Source: Phyllobacterium sophorae (lineage in GTDB: Bacteria; Pseudomonadota; Alphaproteobacteria; Rhizobiales; Rhizobiaceae). From it: 64,000 nucleotides of DNA. The notes under the pieces were generated by a model that did no database searches, had not been told where the DNA came from, and was given only the letters and a program-made list of their open reading frames with translations. Where the stretch lies: assembly GCF_003010965.1 (NCBI RefSeq), contig NZ_PGGM01000012.1, forward strand, positions 62,001-126,000. Direction: 5' to 3'. Positions 43,551 to 52,507 of this stretch are shown piece by piece. Position 1 is the first letter of the stretch. The number at the start of each line of letters is the position of its first letter. A program made the translations under genes and the position numbers.

Positions 43551-45616
43551 CAGGCAGAGAAACTCCGATTCTGTTCGACCGCGGAGGCCGTCGTGTCCGG
43601 GCCTTTCAGGGTCGCGATGGATTCCCGCGCGGCACCCGGCCCGAACCTCAGCTTTCCCGGGGGAATTCCAAGGCCGCGGCAAAGTTGCAGCATTTGCCGT
43701 GTTTCCGGAAAGATCGCGTCGTAGGCCTGCTCAAAGGCGGCGCAGGCCGTAACCAGATCGCCGGCAGAGCGGGCCTGGTGTTCGGCAAGAAAGGCCCAGG
43801 TCCTGACCTTCAGCTGCCGCAGGGCGCCTGCGACCAGATGCACCACCGCACTCTCAACGGAAACGACGAGGGAATATGCGGCAAGTGTCGCCAGCGCGGC
43901 CTGTCTGTCGCGCCAGTCGAGGAGCGGGAGGCTCGCCCCGAGATAGTCCTGGCGTGCCGGCTCGACGCGACCGCAAAGGGAAGCAAGCGGCAGCGACACG
44001 AGCTCGGCAAAGGCGTCGAGATCCTTGTACTGGCCTGAAAACCGTTCCCCGAACGTCACAAGATGCAGAACATCTCCCTCCTTTCGCAAGGCGTCGCCGA
44101 GCTGCGCGGCGCGGGCGACAGACGCGGATGAAGCCTCGTCGATGACGAGCGCTACACACTGTCCGGTCGCGGCGGGAAAAACCGATGGGGTGTTGAACAG
44201 CTCACCATAGAAATCGCGCGGCACAGCGGCCTGCGCCCGATACCGGTCACGTTTTGCAGCACGCCAAAGCGCGCGGCTCTCGCGCGTCGCCACATCGTCC
44301 AGAGCCCGCCGCAAGCAAGCAAGGCCCTCGGCTGCTGGCCGTGGCGTTTCGATCTCCTGCGCACAGCCGAGCGCGAGGTTGAAGAAACGACCGCTGAGCG
44401 GCTTGACGGTGTGCCAGTGATTGCCGTGGGCGAAGCCGCCATCCGGAAAATGATGCGCGAGCAGCGCGCCGGCCTCGATGGCCACGATCTGAGCAGTTTC
44501 TGGCGGGGAAGGGATGTGCTGCGCCGTCAGGCGGCTGGCCGCAACCGAGGTCCAGCTCAGCGTCAAAGCGGTTGAGGAGCGGACCACGATCGAGCAAGCA
44601 GCAATCGTGGCACTTGTTACCGCATATTCCAGCTTCCAGAGCAGGCCGGCGAGCAGGTGCCATCGTTCCAGAATATCGTAGAGTGTTTGATCCATGAAGA
44701 AAAGGTGGCCCGGGCAAAGACCATAGCCGGGTCGCTCGACGGCCCGCAACAGGCGGACAAGATAGTGGTCGAGCGTCATGAGCTGGTCTTGTCCGACCGC
44801 AGTCATGCATCGGACAAGACCAGTATCGGGGTGATAGATGGCGTAACGCGACCGCGCCTCGATTTCCATGCTCAGCACGGCATTCACGTTGTAGAGCCGG
44901 GAATGCTTGCCGCGGATATAGGCGAGGATCGGCGCGAAATCCCGTTCCGCCTCGACCAGCATACTCTCGCCGCGACGACGATAGCGAAAGCCGGCGTCCG
45001 GTACATGGACGCCGCGAAATCCCTCGCCGAGCCCTTGCAGCCAGAAGTCCCAATCCTCCACACCCTTGCGCATCGCCGCGTCAAAGCGGATGCCAGCGTC
45101 GAGCATGCGCCGCGAAACCGCGCTACCGGCCTCGCAGAAACTCCGGAACAGATGCTCCAAGGGCGAGTAGTCGCCGGACGTATCGTGAAAACTTGCAAAT
45201 CCAAACTTGTCGACATCGGCATAGGCCCAGCCAACTGTCTCATCCGACGCGCGCAGCGCATCGACCATGCGCTGCAGGAGGAGAGGGCCGATGTGATTGT
45301 CGCAATCCAGGAAATAGACTGCTTCCAGCGCGGGAAACGCACGAAGGGCGAACTCGATGCCCGAATTCCGCGCCGCGCTAAGGCCCCCATTGGACTTCTT
45401 CAGGTAAAACACCTTGCCCGGGTAGGCGGCCGAAAAGTTGAGGCAGATGTCGTGTGTTTCCGGCGAGGAACAACCGTCGTTGACGACCACCACCGCGAAG
45501 GCGAACTCTGTCCGTTGCGTGACGGCGGTATGAAGCGCCTCGGCGGTCAGCGAAGGCTGGCCATAAGCTGGTACAAGAATGACCGCGCGCACTTCCGTTT
45601 CCACCCTCGTGCTCAC
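43550..45616 (-). CDS. Large family-2 glycosyltransferase with C-terminal extension
   Basis: GT-A glycosyltransferase of 688 residues. The catalytic domain covers about residues 10-250: AVILVPAYGQPSLTAEALH, the nucleotide-binding GGLSAARNSGIEFAL, the metal-binding DxD in YFLDCDNHIGP (about residue 102), and the acceptor-base region GVEDWDFWLQG near 187. The following 430 residues resemble no domain I can name; part may be a second glycosyltransferase-like fold (VALVIDEASSASVARAAQLG, LVTFGERFSGQYKDLD). I start at a GTG with GGAGGGGGC just before it; a TTG 21 bases upstream is an alternative. It is coupled to the DUF6212 gene. Expected to build a cell-surface polysaccharide or glycosylate a protein. 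Confidence 0.87.
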   Translation of the reverse strand: MSTRVETEVRAVILVPAYGQPSLTAEALHTAVTQRTEFAFAVVVVNDGCSSPETHDICLNFSAAYPGKVFYLKKSNGGLSAARNSGIEFALRAFPALEAVYFLDCDNHIGPLLLQRMVDALRASDETVGWAYADVDKFGFASFHDTSGDYSPLEHLFRSFCEAGSAVSRRMLDAGIRFDAAMRKGVEDWDFWLQGLGEGFRGVHVPDAGFRYRRRGESMLVEAERDFAPILAYIRGKHSRLYNVNAVLSMEIEARSRYAIYHPDTGLVRCMTAVGQDQLMTLDHYLVRLLRAVERPGYGLCPGHLFFMDQTLYDILERWHLLAGLLWKLEYAVTSATIAACSIVVRSSTALTLSWTSVAASRLTAQHIPSPPETAQIVAIEAGALLAHHFPDGGFAHGNHWHTVKPLSGRFFNLALGCAQEIETPRPAAEGLACLRRALDDVATRESRALWRAAKRDRYRAQAAVPRDFYGELFNTPSVFPAATGQCVALVIDEASSASVARAAQLGDALRKEGDVLHLVTFGERFSGQYKDLDAFAELVSLPLASLCGRVEPARQDYLGASLPLLDWRDRQAALATLAAYSLVVSVESAVVHLVAGALRQLKVRTWAFLAEHQARSAGDLVTACAAFEQAYDAIFPETRQMLQLCRGLGIPPGKLRFGPGAARESIATLKGPDTTASAVEQNRSFSA

Positions 45617-45684
45617 GCCCCCTCCCGTTTCCTTCAAATCGCGCTGTGGTAAAGGAGCGACGCCCGCCGTCTCCCGGCCATCAA

Positions 45685-45900
45685 TTAAGAGGTGCGCTGC
45701 ACGCCGTCAAGCCAGAGGCGTGGTGGCCAAGCGGCCCTGGCCCCCGCAAGGCGTTGCCAGGGGTTCGTGAATAAGGTCGATGTCCGCGACACACGCCAGC
45801 GCCGACGTTCCGCATGGAGCTCCTCTCGTTGGCGCGTCAGAATCTCAATTTCCTCAGATTGCGCCCGAATCGTGGCGGCTGCGATGAAACGTAGGCTCAT
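45685..45900 (-). CDS. 71-residue coiled-coil protein
   Basis: Small protein beginning MSLRFIAAATIRAQSEEIEI. A charged helix (ILTRQREELHAERRRW) is followed by SRTSTLFTNPWQRLAGARAA and a proline/tryptophan-rich end. The ATG overlaps the ABC-like gene stop by four bases (ATGA), and the glycosyltransferase follows after 68 bases. The helix and closing motif recall the tail of rhizobial glycosyltransferases, so it might be a detached or degenerate tail of such an enzyme, or an adapter between the membrane protein and the transferase. Function unknown. Confidence 0.6.
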   Translation of the reverse strand: MSLRFIAAATIRAQSEEIEILTRQREELHAERRRWRVSRTSTLFTNPWQRLAGARAAWPPRLWLDGVQRTS

Positions 45901-47600
45901 GACATGCGTGTGTGCCCAGACTGAACGACCGTCCAAGTCCATTCGCCTCCCTGCTCACACGTTAATTTCGCGTCATACATACTCTCACCTGTGCTGATTG
46001 TGCCGCTGTTGAGATAGGTGATCGAGTACTCGCAAAGCATTTGAAGGATCTTGTGGAATTCCTCGGTCCCGAGTGTGGTGTCGATACGATCAAGGAAGAC
46101 GAACCGGGGCGCTGAGAGGAGTATGCCGATCAGGGCTAACAGCTGTTGCTCACGCAGTGAGAGGAGCACCTCCCAGTCGCTTTCCTTGTCCAGGCCCTCT
46201 GCCTGGCCGACATCGAGATCGAATTCACGCAAAAGGTAGAGAATCCGTTCATCCGAGATCTCGGCCGCCTTGTCCGGGGATAGGAGGGTCTGACGCAACG
46301 TACCCGGCATCAGATAAGGCTGCTGGGGGAGAAACAGAATGGGGCGTTCGGGGCCGGGGCGAATGATGCGACCGCTACCTGCAGTGGGAATACCGGCAGC
46401 CGCCTTGAACAAGGCAGCACCTGCTGGCTGATTGGGTCCCGTGATCAACACGCGGGTTCCCACGGCGACAGATGCTGAAAAATTCTTCAGCACAGTCCTG
46501 CCGTCCGAAGACAACAACGTCAAGTGCTCGAAAGCCAGGCGCCCTTCGCCGTCGACAATCTCGATACCTGGCGGCATCGCCGGGGCATGCGATTGTTCGA
46601 TTGCCTCAAGGAGCGAGCTGAGCCGGGCAACCACTGCGGCGAAGTTTGAAATCGACTGGAATTGCGTGATAATCAAGGAAAACGCACCCACAAGCATCGC
46701 GAAGGCGGCGGCCGATTGGGTGATAACGCCAAATTCGACATCGCCCCGGATGAAGGCGGGCGCGACGATCAGGGCGGGAATAATCTGGATCAGCCAGTTG
46801 TAGCCCGTGGTGAAGAAGCCAACGTTCCTGTTGACGGCTGTGATCCGGCGAAAATTGCCGATCGCCTCGTCCAAGCGCTGCAGGAGACGTGCATTCTGCT
46901 GCTCCTCAGCGCGTGCCACCATGATCGCTTCAGCGCTTTCTCGAACGTGAATGAGACCCGAGCGGAAGCTGGCCTCCTTGTCGAGTTGATCGTAGTTCAG
47001 CGTGATGAGAGGGCGGCCAAGGGTAATTGTCAGAAAAGAGCCGCAAGCGGCGTAGAAGACAGCCACAACAAACAGCAACGGGCTGATCGACCACAGCACT
47101 CCCGAAAAGGCCAGGATGGTGAGACCGCTGTTGAATATCATAATGACAAATGAAAGCGTGGTGACCGTGAAACCACGAACGTCATCGGCGATCCGCTGAT
47201 CCGGATGAGTGAGTTGTCCAGAAGCACCCATGTGGAAATAGGTGGCATCGGCCAGATAGAGTCTGACTGCCCGCCGGGTGAGGAACTCCCTCCAGAGCAG
47301 CGCCAAACGCTCTTCAGCGAATCGCGCAATGACGGCAACAACGGTGGAGGCAGCGAAGACTCCTATGTAGAAGATCGCTTGCTGGGTAAATTCCGCCGTC
47401 TTTCGGTCCGCGATGGCAGTCATGAAGTTCCTGCCAACGTAGCTGTTGACGACGTTCAGTGCATTTATACCGCACAAGAGAAGGACCAAGCCGGCAAGCA
47501 TCCATCTCGCTTTCATTCCGGCCTCGGAGCTCATAAAGATCTTGACCGCGCGTACAAAACGAACTGCTGTTATCTTGAGGGGAGGTTTCTGCTTATCCAT
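45897..47600 (-). CDS. SbmA/BacA-type ABC protein with a destroyed ATPase site
   Basis: Membrane protein of 567 residues. Helices include ARWMLAGLVLLLCGINALNV and VTTLSFVIMIFNSGLTILAF. The C-terminal ATPase-like domain keeps the fold (LAFEHLTLLSSDGRTVLKNF, FLPQQPYLMPGTLRQTLL) but has lost the catalytic residues. The Walker A place reads ITGPNQPAGAALFK with no lysine-serine pair, the signature is LSLREQQLLAL, and the Walker B glutamate is arginine (FVFLDRIDTTLG). It should not hydrolyse ATP. The start has GAGGG five bases before the ATG; upstream frame residues look non-coding. The next gene overlaps by four bases, putting this protein in one operon with the glycosyltransferase. It may serve as a scaffold, channel or sensor. 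Confidence 0.85.
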   Translation of the reverse strand: MDKQKPPLKITAVRFVRAVKIFMSSEAGMKARWMLAGLVLLLCGINALNVVNSYVGRNFMTAIADRKTAEFTQQAIFYIGVFAASTVVAVIARFAEERLALLWREFLTRRAVRLYLADATYFHMGASGQLTHPDQRIADDVRGFTVTTLSFVIMIFNSGLTILAFSGVLWSISPLLFVVAVFYAACGSFLTITLGRPLITLNYDQLDKEASFRSGLIHVRESAEAIMVARAEEQQNARLLQRLDEAIGNFRRITAVNRNVGFFTTGYNWLIQIIPALIVAPAFIRGDVEFGVITQSAAAFAMLVGAFSLIITQFQSISNFAAVVARLSSLLEAIEQSHAPAMPPGIEIVDGEGRLAFEHLTLLSSDGRTVLKNFSASVAVGTRVLITGPNQPAGAALFKAAAGIPTAGSGRIIRPGPERPILFLPQQPYLMPGTLRQTLLSPDKAAEISDERILYLLREFDLDVGQAEGLDKESDWEVLLSLREQQLLALIGILLSAPRFVFLDRIDTTLGTEEFHKILQMLCEYSITYLNSGTISTGESMYDAKLTCEQGGEWTWTVVQSGHTRMS

Positions 47601-48332
47601 GGCATCCCTCGGCATGTTAGAACTAAGTTGCACACGTAGATCCGGCATTAAGGACACGGCGGGAAGAACAAGAAAACCGAGAGGCTCTTCCCAAGCCGGC
47701 CAAAGTCTGTGTACCAGGGTGCCCGTTATCGATCCGGTGGAATGCTTGCCGCGTGACGAGGTCGCCTCAGTATGCTCGCGGTAAGACTGTAACCGGCAAT
47801 TTGCCCGACTTCTGCAAGCTCCCCCCAGTCCCAAGGCGGCGGCCAATCCGCGCGGACTTACCCTCCAAGCGGGTTGGGCCTGCGACCCGCAACAACGATT
47901 TCAATCCTCAAGGTCGCCGCACTACAGGTCCGACGTTCTTGAATGGATTGAGCTCCCGAGCTGCAGAGGGCTCCAGATCGAGTCCCTTGCGCATTTTGGC
48001 AGCAGCTACGGCAACGCCTCGACGGGATCGAGTGAGATTTACCCGACGGTCGGGTTGTACCACCCAGCCAGATATTGTCGGGCAGCGCCAGCGACTGGCG
48101 AATTCTTCGATACGACGTATCTCTTTGTCGATTGGGACAGTCGCACCAACCAACTAGTCGAACCGAACGTCGGCAATGACCGCATCGTGGTTTTCGGTAA
48201 CTGGTGCATGGCGATCGCTGATATTCTGCCGGTTGCCGCGCGTTCGCGGCGCAGGGCCGGGGGGCTGTTTGCCTCGCACCCGCCAAAAGCACCGCATGGC
48301 TGCCCTCCCGCGAAAGACCCAACCCAGTGCAG
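47601..48332. other. Intergenic stretch of about 730 bases, no gene assigned
   Basis: Several open frames exist on both strands, among them a minus-strand frame at 47908-48153 with protein-like stretches (EIRRIEEFASRWRC). None has a start signal, family resemblance or intact length; a decayed gene is possible. Confidence 0.3.
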
Positions 48333-49265
48333 TCATTCTTCAACGGCCTTCCAGGTCTTGTCCGGATTGAACACGTTGATTTCCTTCGCCAGCCTGGACG
48401 TTTCGGGACCAAGATCTTTTTCATAAACCGTACCATGGTGACTGACAACAAAGGTCATAACGCCGGTCTCGCCATATATCGCCGGCCAAGCGATCAAGGC
48501 GTTCCCGGCGATCATGTTGCCATTGATCACAAAGCCATATTTGCCGCCGGCAATATTGCTGCCCTGCGATTTGAGGATGCGATAGCGATAGCCGAAATAG
48601 CCCTGGTCTGAGGCGGGAGCGCCTTCAATCCTGGCGGGATCGGCAAAACTGCCCGCAGGACTTTCCTCGCCGCCTTCAGACTTCCAATAGAGGCCGTCCT
48701 GCATGCCTTCGTCGCTGATGATCTTTTGCGCAAACTCGAGAACGCCGTCACCATCACGGTCTTCCTGCGCATAGGCAACCTGGGCGAGGACTTCATTGCG
48801 GCAAGTCTGGATTGCCTGAAGCTCATTTTCTCCTATACGGCGCGCGAGGATTTCCTCCAGACCTGCAACGGTGTCGAACTGCCAGGCGTCATTTTGCTTG
48901 ACGAGTGGAAACGGGAATGGCCAAACGCGACTACCCAGGATCACTTCCTTGGCACCGTCGGCGCGATCCTTCAATTCGGTCCGTTCCTTGGATGCCTGCT
49001 GCAGTTCCGAGAGCCGCTCGTCCAGGTCTTCAGACTTTTTAGCCTGTTCGGCATTCAGTCCGAGCAATTTCGCCAGAGCATCGACGTCCTTGGTCTCCAG
49101 CCCTTTCTTCAGCGCGTCCACCGCCTCAGCGGGCTCCTTGAACGATGATGGAGACTCGGAACCAACAAAACGTTGGAGAGACGGTTCTGCTGCCAATGAC
49201 GCCGTGATTGGCAGAAGTGCAAGGACAGCAGCGACCCCAATCATTTTCAGAATTGTGCGATACAT
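48333..49265 (-). CDS. DUF2950 family secreted protein
   Basis: Exported protein of 310 residues. MYRTILKMIGVAAVLALLPI followed by TASLAAEPSLQ is a signal peptide. Conserved DUF2950 stretches are FVGSESPSSFKEPAEAVDAL, FDTVAGLEEILARRIGENEL, DGVLEFAQKIISDEGMQDGL and VVSHHGTVYEKDLGP. Function unknown; likely periplasmic. GAAGGGG precedes the ATG. It follows the DUF3300 gene by 44 bp; these two families commonly occur as a pair, so a shared envelope role is expected. Confidence 0.9.
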   Translation of the reverse strand: MYRTILKMIGVAAVLALLPITASLAAEPSLQRFVGSESPSSFKEPAEAVDALKKGLETKDVDALAKLLGLNAEQAKKSEDLDERLSELQQASKERTELKDRADGAKEVILGSRVWPFPFPLVKQNDAWQFDTVAGLEEILARRIGENELQAIQTCRNEVLAQVAYAQEDRDGDGVLEFAQKIISDEGMQDGLYWKSEGGEESPAGSFADPARIEGAPASDQGYFGYRYRILKSQGSNIAGGKYGFVINGNMIAGNALIAWPAIYGETGVMTFVVSHHGTVYEKDLGPETSRLAKEINVFNPDKTWKAVEE

Positions 49266-49309
49266 TTTGCAATCCCCTTCAAAACGAATGTCCATTGGTC
49301 TTGTTCACT

Positions 49310-50701
49310 TCAACGGCGTCCACCTCTGCCACCGCCTCTGCCACCGCCGCCACCCTGCCGCCTTCCTCCCCCGCCGTGTGACATCCGCGGACCGCCCCCA
49401 CCGTGCCCTACTCTTGGGCCACGGCCGACGTCGCGGCTGTAGTTACCGCGTTGGGATGCGATGCGCGTGTCACGGCCAGGACCATAATTGCCAAGCGCAC
49501 TCGGCTGCCGCGGACGGTTGTCAATGCGTCCTGCCGCCTTCTTGCTGGGGCGATCAATATTCTTGAGCTGGCCACCGGCCTTGCCTGGACGGTTGAGATT
49601 GGCAGCCTGTCCCTTGTTAAGGTTTGGACGGTTGGCTGCTGCCTTTTGTCCGATATTGCGGTTTGCAGCTTGCCCCTGGGCTTTGCTGGCGATGCCACCG
49701 GCTTTTTGTTTGAGGCCTTGCTGCACGTCGCGCCGGATATCGCTGCTCTGGATTTTCGATCCGGCGCCAGCAAGCCCGCCGGACGTCCTGGCGGACTGCC
49801 GATTGTTTTTCAGATCGAGGCGGTTTGCGTTGTTCTGGCGAAGGTTGTTGGTGATGGAATCTCGATCGAATTTGAGCTGGCTCCTGTCGAAGTTAAGATT
49901 TTGCAGGTTGTCCCTGTCAAATTTGAAGTCGTCGCGGTTGATGTTATTGATGTCGATGTCGATATCGTCCCCGCCCCAGGAATGCCAGTTATCCCAGTCC
50001 ACTGCCGCGCCCCAAACTGCTCCGGTCAGGAAACCGGTCCAATAGGGTGCATAAGGGTAGTAATAGGAAGGATATGGATCGCCGTAGATGATCGGCTCGG
50101 TAGCGACGTAAGTGGGGCTGGTCAAGATCATCGGGTCATATGTCGGAACGTACGTTACTTCCTTTTGTGCCGGCCGGATAATGACATTGTCGTTCTTTGT
50201 TTCGACGATCACTTTGCTGTCCGACTTGATTGTCCCGTCGGCCACCGCTTTGTCGCGCAGCTGCTGGATGGCGACGAGAACGTCCTTCTGCTGGTCGACA
50301 ACCGCTTCGCCAAGTTGTTGCGTCCATGCAAGATCATCATTCATCATCGTCAGCACGGTGGGATAGTTGAGCAGTGAAATGATGCTTCCATCCCAGGCCG
50401 GATCGGGCTTCAAGTCCGGTTTATTTTTGGCTTGATCTATAAAGCGTGCAGCTTGCACGATCTGAAGCGGGTTGACCGTCGCAGATAACACCAGCGCGAC
50501 CAGATCATCAGGATAAAGCGCGATGCGTGCAACAAGCGTTTCCAACTCGTCCGCCGTCAGCAAGGTCGGTGCGTCAGTTGCGGTGGCCGCAGCTTCTGGC
50601 GCGGATTGGGTTTGAGCTGAGGCGCCGTGCAGCCAAGGTTCCGAAAGCAGCATCAGTGCTGCCGATATAATGAGAGCGATCGCATTGTTGTGAAACGACA
50701 T
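49310..50701 (-). CDS. DUF3300 family secreted protein with basic glycine-rich tail
   Basis: Exported protein of 463 residues. A signal peptide (MSFHNNAIALIISAALMLLS) is followed by the DUF3300 domain at about residues 45-210 (ADELETLVARIALYPDDLVA, LNYPTVLTMMNDDLAWTQQL, KEVTYVPTYDP). After a tyrosine/proline/tryptophan-rich segment (YPSYYYPYAPYWTGF) comes a low-complexity tail: aspartate/asparagine repeats, then arginine, glycine and asparagine blocks ending in glycine-arginine clusters. The basic tail could bind nucleic acid, heparin-like polymers or peptidoglycan. GAGGAG precedes the ATG. First gene of the DUF3300-DUF2950 pair. Confidence 0.9.
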   Translation of the reverse strand: MSFHNNAIALIISAALMLLSEPWLHGASAQTQSAPEAAATATDAPTLLTADELETLVARIALYPDDLVALVLSATVNPLQIVQAARFIDQAKNKPDLKPDPAWDGSIISLLNYPTVLTMMNDDLAWTQQLGEAVVDQQKDVLVAIQQLRDKAVADGTIKSDSKVIVETKNDNVIIRPAQKEVTYVPTYDPMILTSPTYVATEPIIYGDPYPSYYYPYAPYWTGFLTGAVWGAAVDWDNWHSWGGDDIDIDINNINRDDFKFDRDNLQNLNFDRSQLKFDRDSITNNLRQNNANRLDLKNNRQSARTSGGLAGAGSKIQSSDIRRDVQQGLKQKAGGIASKAQGQAANRNIGQKAAANRPNLNKGQAANLNRPGKAGGQLKNIDRPSKKAAGRIDNRPRQPSALGNYGPGRDTRIASQRGNYSRDVGRGPRVGHGGGGPRMSHGGGGRRQGGGGGRGGGRGGRR

Positions 50702-50990
50702 CACGGTTCTCCTCAGTAAATTTCCCCAGCGTGTTACGACTTGGCTCTGCGACTTCTTGCGCGTAACTTCCGCATTATTAAGATGGCCTAATCTTTGGTT
50801 CAGACCCATTTCACAAGATACTACGCCGACTTTCAAAAAATTCTATCAGCTAATCAATAAACTGAGGACCCCCGCAGCCGATATGGTGCGGTCCTTGAAT
50901 ATGACGGGCAAGACATGTGGACCTGGTCAGGTAATGAGCTTGAAACGCATATCCTGCGCAGCACGTGGCCGAGCAGCACCTTGCGTGCGA

Positions 50991-52253
50991 TCACGTTTTG
51001 ATCAGGTCCCGCATCGAAGTGACGCCGTCCAACGCCCGCGTAATATGATCCCGCGTATTGTAAATGTGTGGACACAGCCGCAGTCCGCCGCTGGAGGACG
51101 CCGCGATGCCGAATTTACTATACATGGTGTCGGCAACAGTTTTCTGGTTCTGTTTTGGAACCTCTATCACCACCACCCCCCCGCTCATGGCCGGATCCTC
51201 CGGGGTGACCAAGGTTGCTCCGCCTTCCTTTAGGCCCTGCTTCAATAGGCCGGCGAGTTCTTTGATACGGGTCTGTATCCGCTCAGGGCCAATTTGCGTG
51301 TGAATATCCGCAGTATCCCCAAGCGCGGCGACTGCCGCATCGTCCCGTTGGCCAAGAGTCTCGAACTTAAGTGCGCTCTCAAGGTCAAGCTCGACCTTTA
51401 TTTCCCCGGTGTAGCCGATAATATTGGGCCAGATTTCACGCGCACGGCCATTGCGGACGTAGAGAATGCCCACCTCCTTCGGACCCATGAACCATTTGTG
51501 GGAACTTGCAGAAAACGAATCGCACCCAATGTCATGGAGATTGAGGACGGATGCTCCCCAGCTTTGAGCCCCATCGACGTGGCAATAGAGCCCCTTGGCC
51601 CGGGCCATCGCGGCGAGCTTTTTTGCCGGCAACTTGAGACCACTCACGTTAGAGCATTCCGTGAAGCTCACTACCTTGGTGCGGCCAGTGCAGGCCTTGG
51701 CGAAAAGGTCGACGATCTGTTCGTCACTTTCGGGAAAGCGAGGCAGCGAAACCCGCACAACCTTCAAGCCGAAGCGCCTGGCCCTTATGTCCCAAGCTTC
51801 GTTGTTCGTCACATGGTTCTGTTCCCAGATGACGATTTCGTCACCCTCCTTGAAATCGAGGCCGTTGGTGATGGCGCTATTGGCCTCCGACGTGTTCCGC
51901 ACCAGCGCTATCTCCTCGGGCGCTGCACCAATCTGCTGCGCCACCTTTGAGCGGGTGTCTCTCAGATGGTCGTTAAATTGCGCACGGTTGTTGAGAGACA
52001 CGTCATAGTCCACAACGCGAGACAGCTCGGTCACCTTGTCGGCCACCGCGCGAAATGCAGGGCACAAATTGGCACTGTTCATCGGGACCGCAGTCTCGGG
52101 AAAAATGAACTGGTGGCGGACAATGTCCCAGTACATGTCATCGCTGACGGCTTCGCCACGCGCAACTTTCGGAAGGACGCAGGCAGTGGTGGCGGTAAGG
52201 GCGGCGGCGCCCGCATAGTGGAAAAGCGACCTTCTTGTGATGGAAGTTTGCAT
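50991..52253 (-). CDS. Tat-exported class V aminotransferase (PLP enzyme)
   Basis: PLP-dependent enzyme of 420 residues, isopenicillin-N epimerase/cysteine desulfurase-like fold. The N-terminus TSITRRSLFHYAGAAALTAT is a Tat signal (TRRSLF), so the folded enzyme is sent to the periplasm. Fold marks: ALVRNTSEANSAI (phosphate cradle), CHVDGAQSWGA with the PLP-ring aspartate, and the Schiff-base lysine in FSASSHKWFMGPKEVGILY. GGAGAG lies in front of the ATG. Periplasmic aminotransferases of this type are widespread in Hyphomicrobiales; their substrates are unknown. The gene is monocistronic and divergent from the CBS-BON gene. Confidence 0.87.
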   Translation of the reverse strand: MQTSITRRSLFHYAGAAALTATTACVLPKVARGEAVSDDMYWDIVRHQFIFPETAVPMNSANLCPAFRAVADKVTELSRVVDYDVSLNNRAQFNDHLRDTRSKVAQQIGAAPEEIALVRNTSEANSAITNGLDFKEGDEIVIWEQNHVTNNEAWDIRARRFGLKVVRVSLPRFPESDEQIVDLFAKACTGRTKVVSFTECSNVSGLKLPAKKLAAMARAKGLYCHVDGAQSWGASVLNLHDIGCDSFSASSHKWFMGPKEVGILYVRNGRAREIWPNIIGYTGEIKVELDLESALKFETLGQRDDAAVAALGDTADIHTQIGPERIQTRIKELAGLLKQGLKEGGATLVTPEDPAMSGGVVVIEVPKQNQKTVADTMYSKFGIAASSSGGLRLCPHIYNTRDHITRALDGVTSMRDLIKT

Positions 52254-52507
52254 CGCATCTCTCCTCATGGTCATGCGAAAGCGCGACCAAATATGCTCCC
52301 ATGGCGCCTGCATTGCAAGAATAAGCACGTCAACAGCGATGACTTCGTTAGCAATCGTTGTTTAAGTGTTATTGCAGGAAGACCTTCCCTCCTCACATAA
52401 CCCACGATACCCCGCCGTCGCAGGTTGGTTGTCGAATAATCACAACAGGTTTAATGTGTTCCAGGGCAGAGATCGGTGCTGAAATTCAGGTCGGAGTTGG
52501 AGCCGCG

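Noticed and set aside
47908..48153. Minus-strand frame with helix-like sequence between the ABC-like and DUF2950 genes
   Set aside because: No start signal, no domain, interrupted by stops on both sides; at most a remnant.
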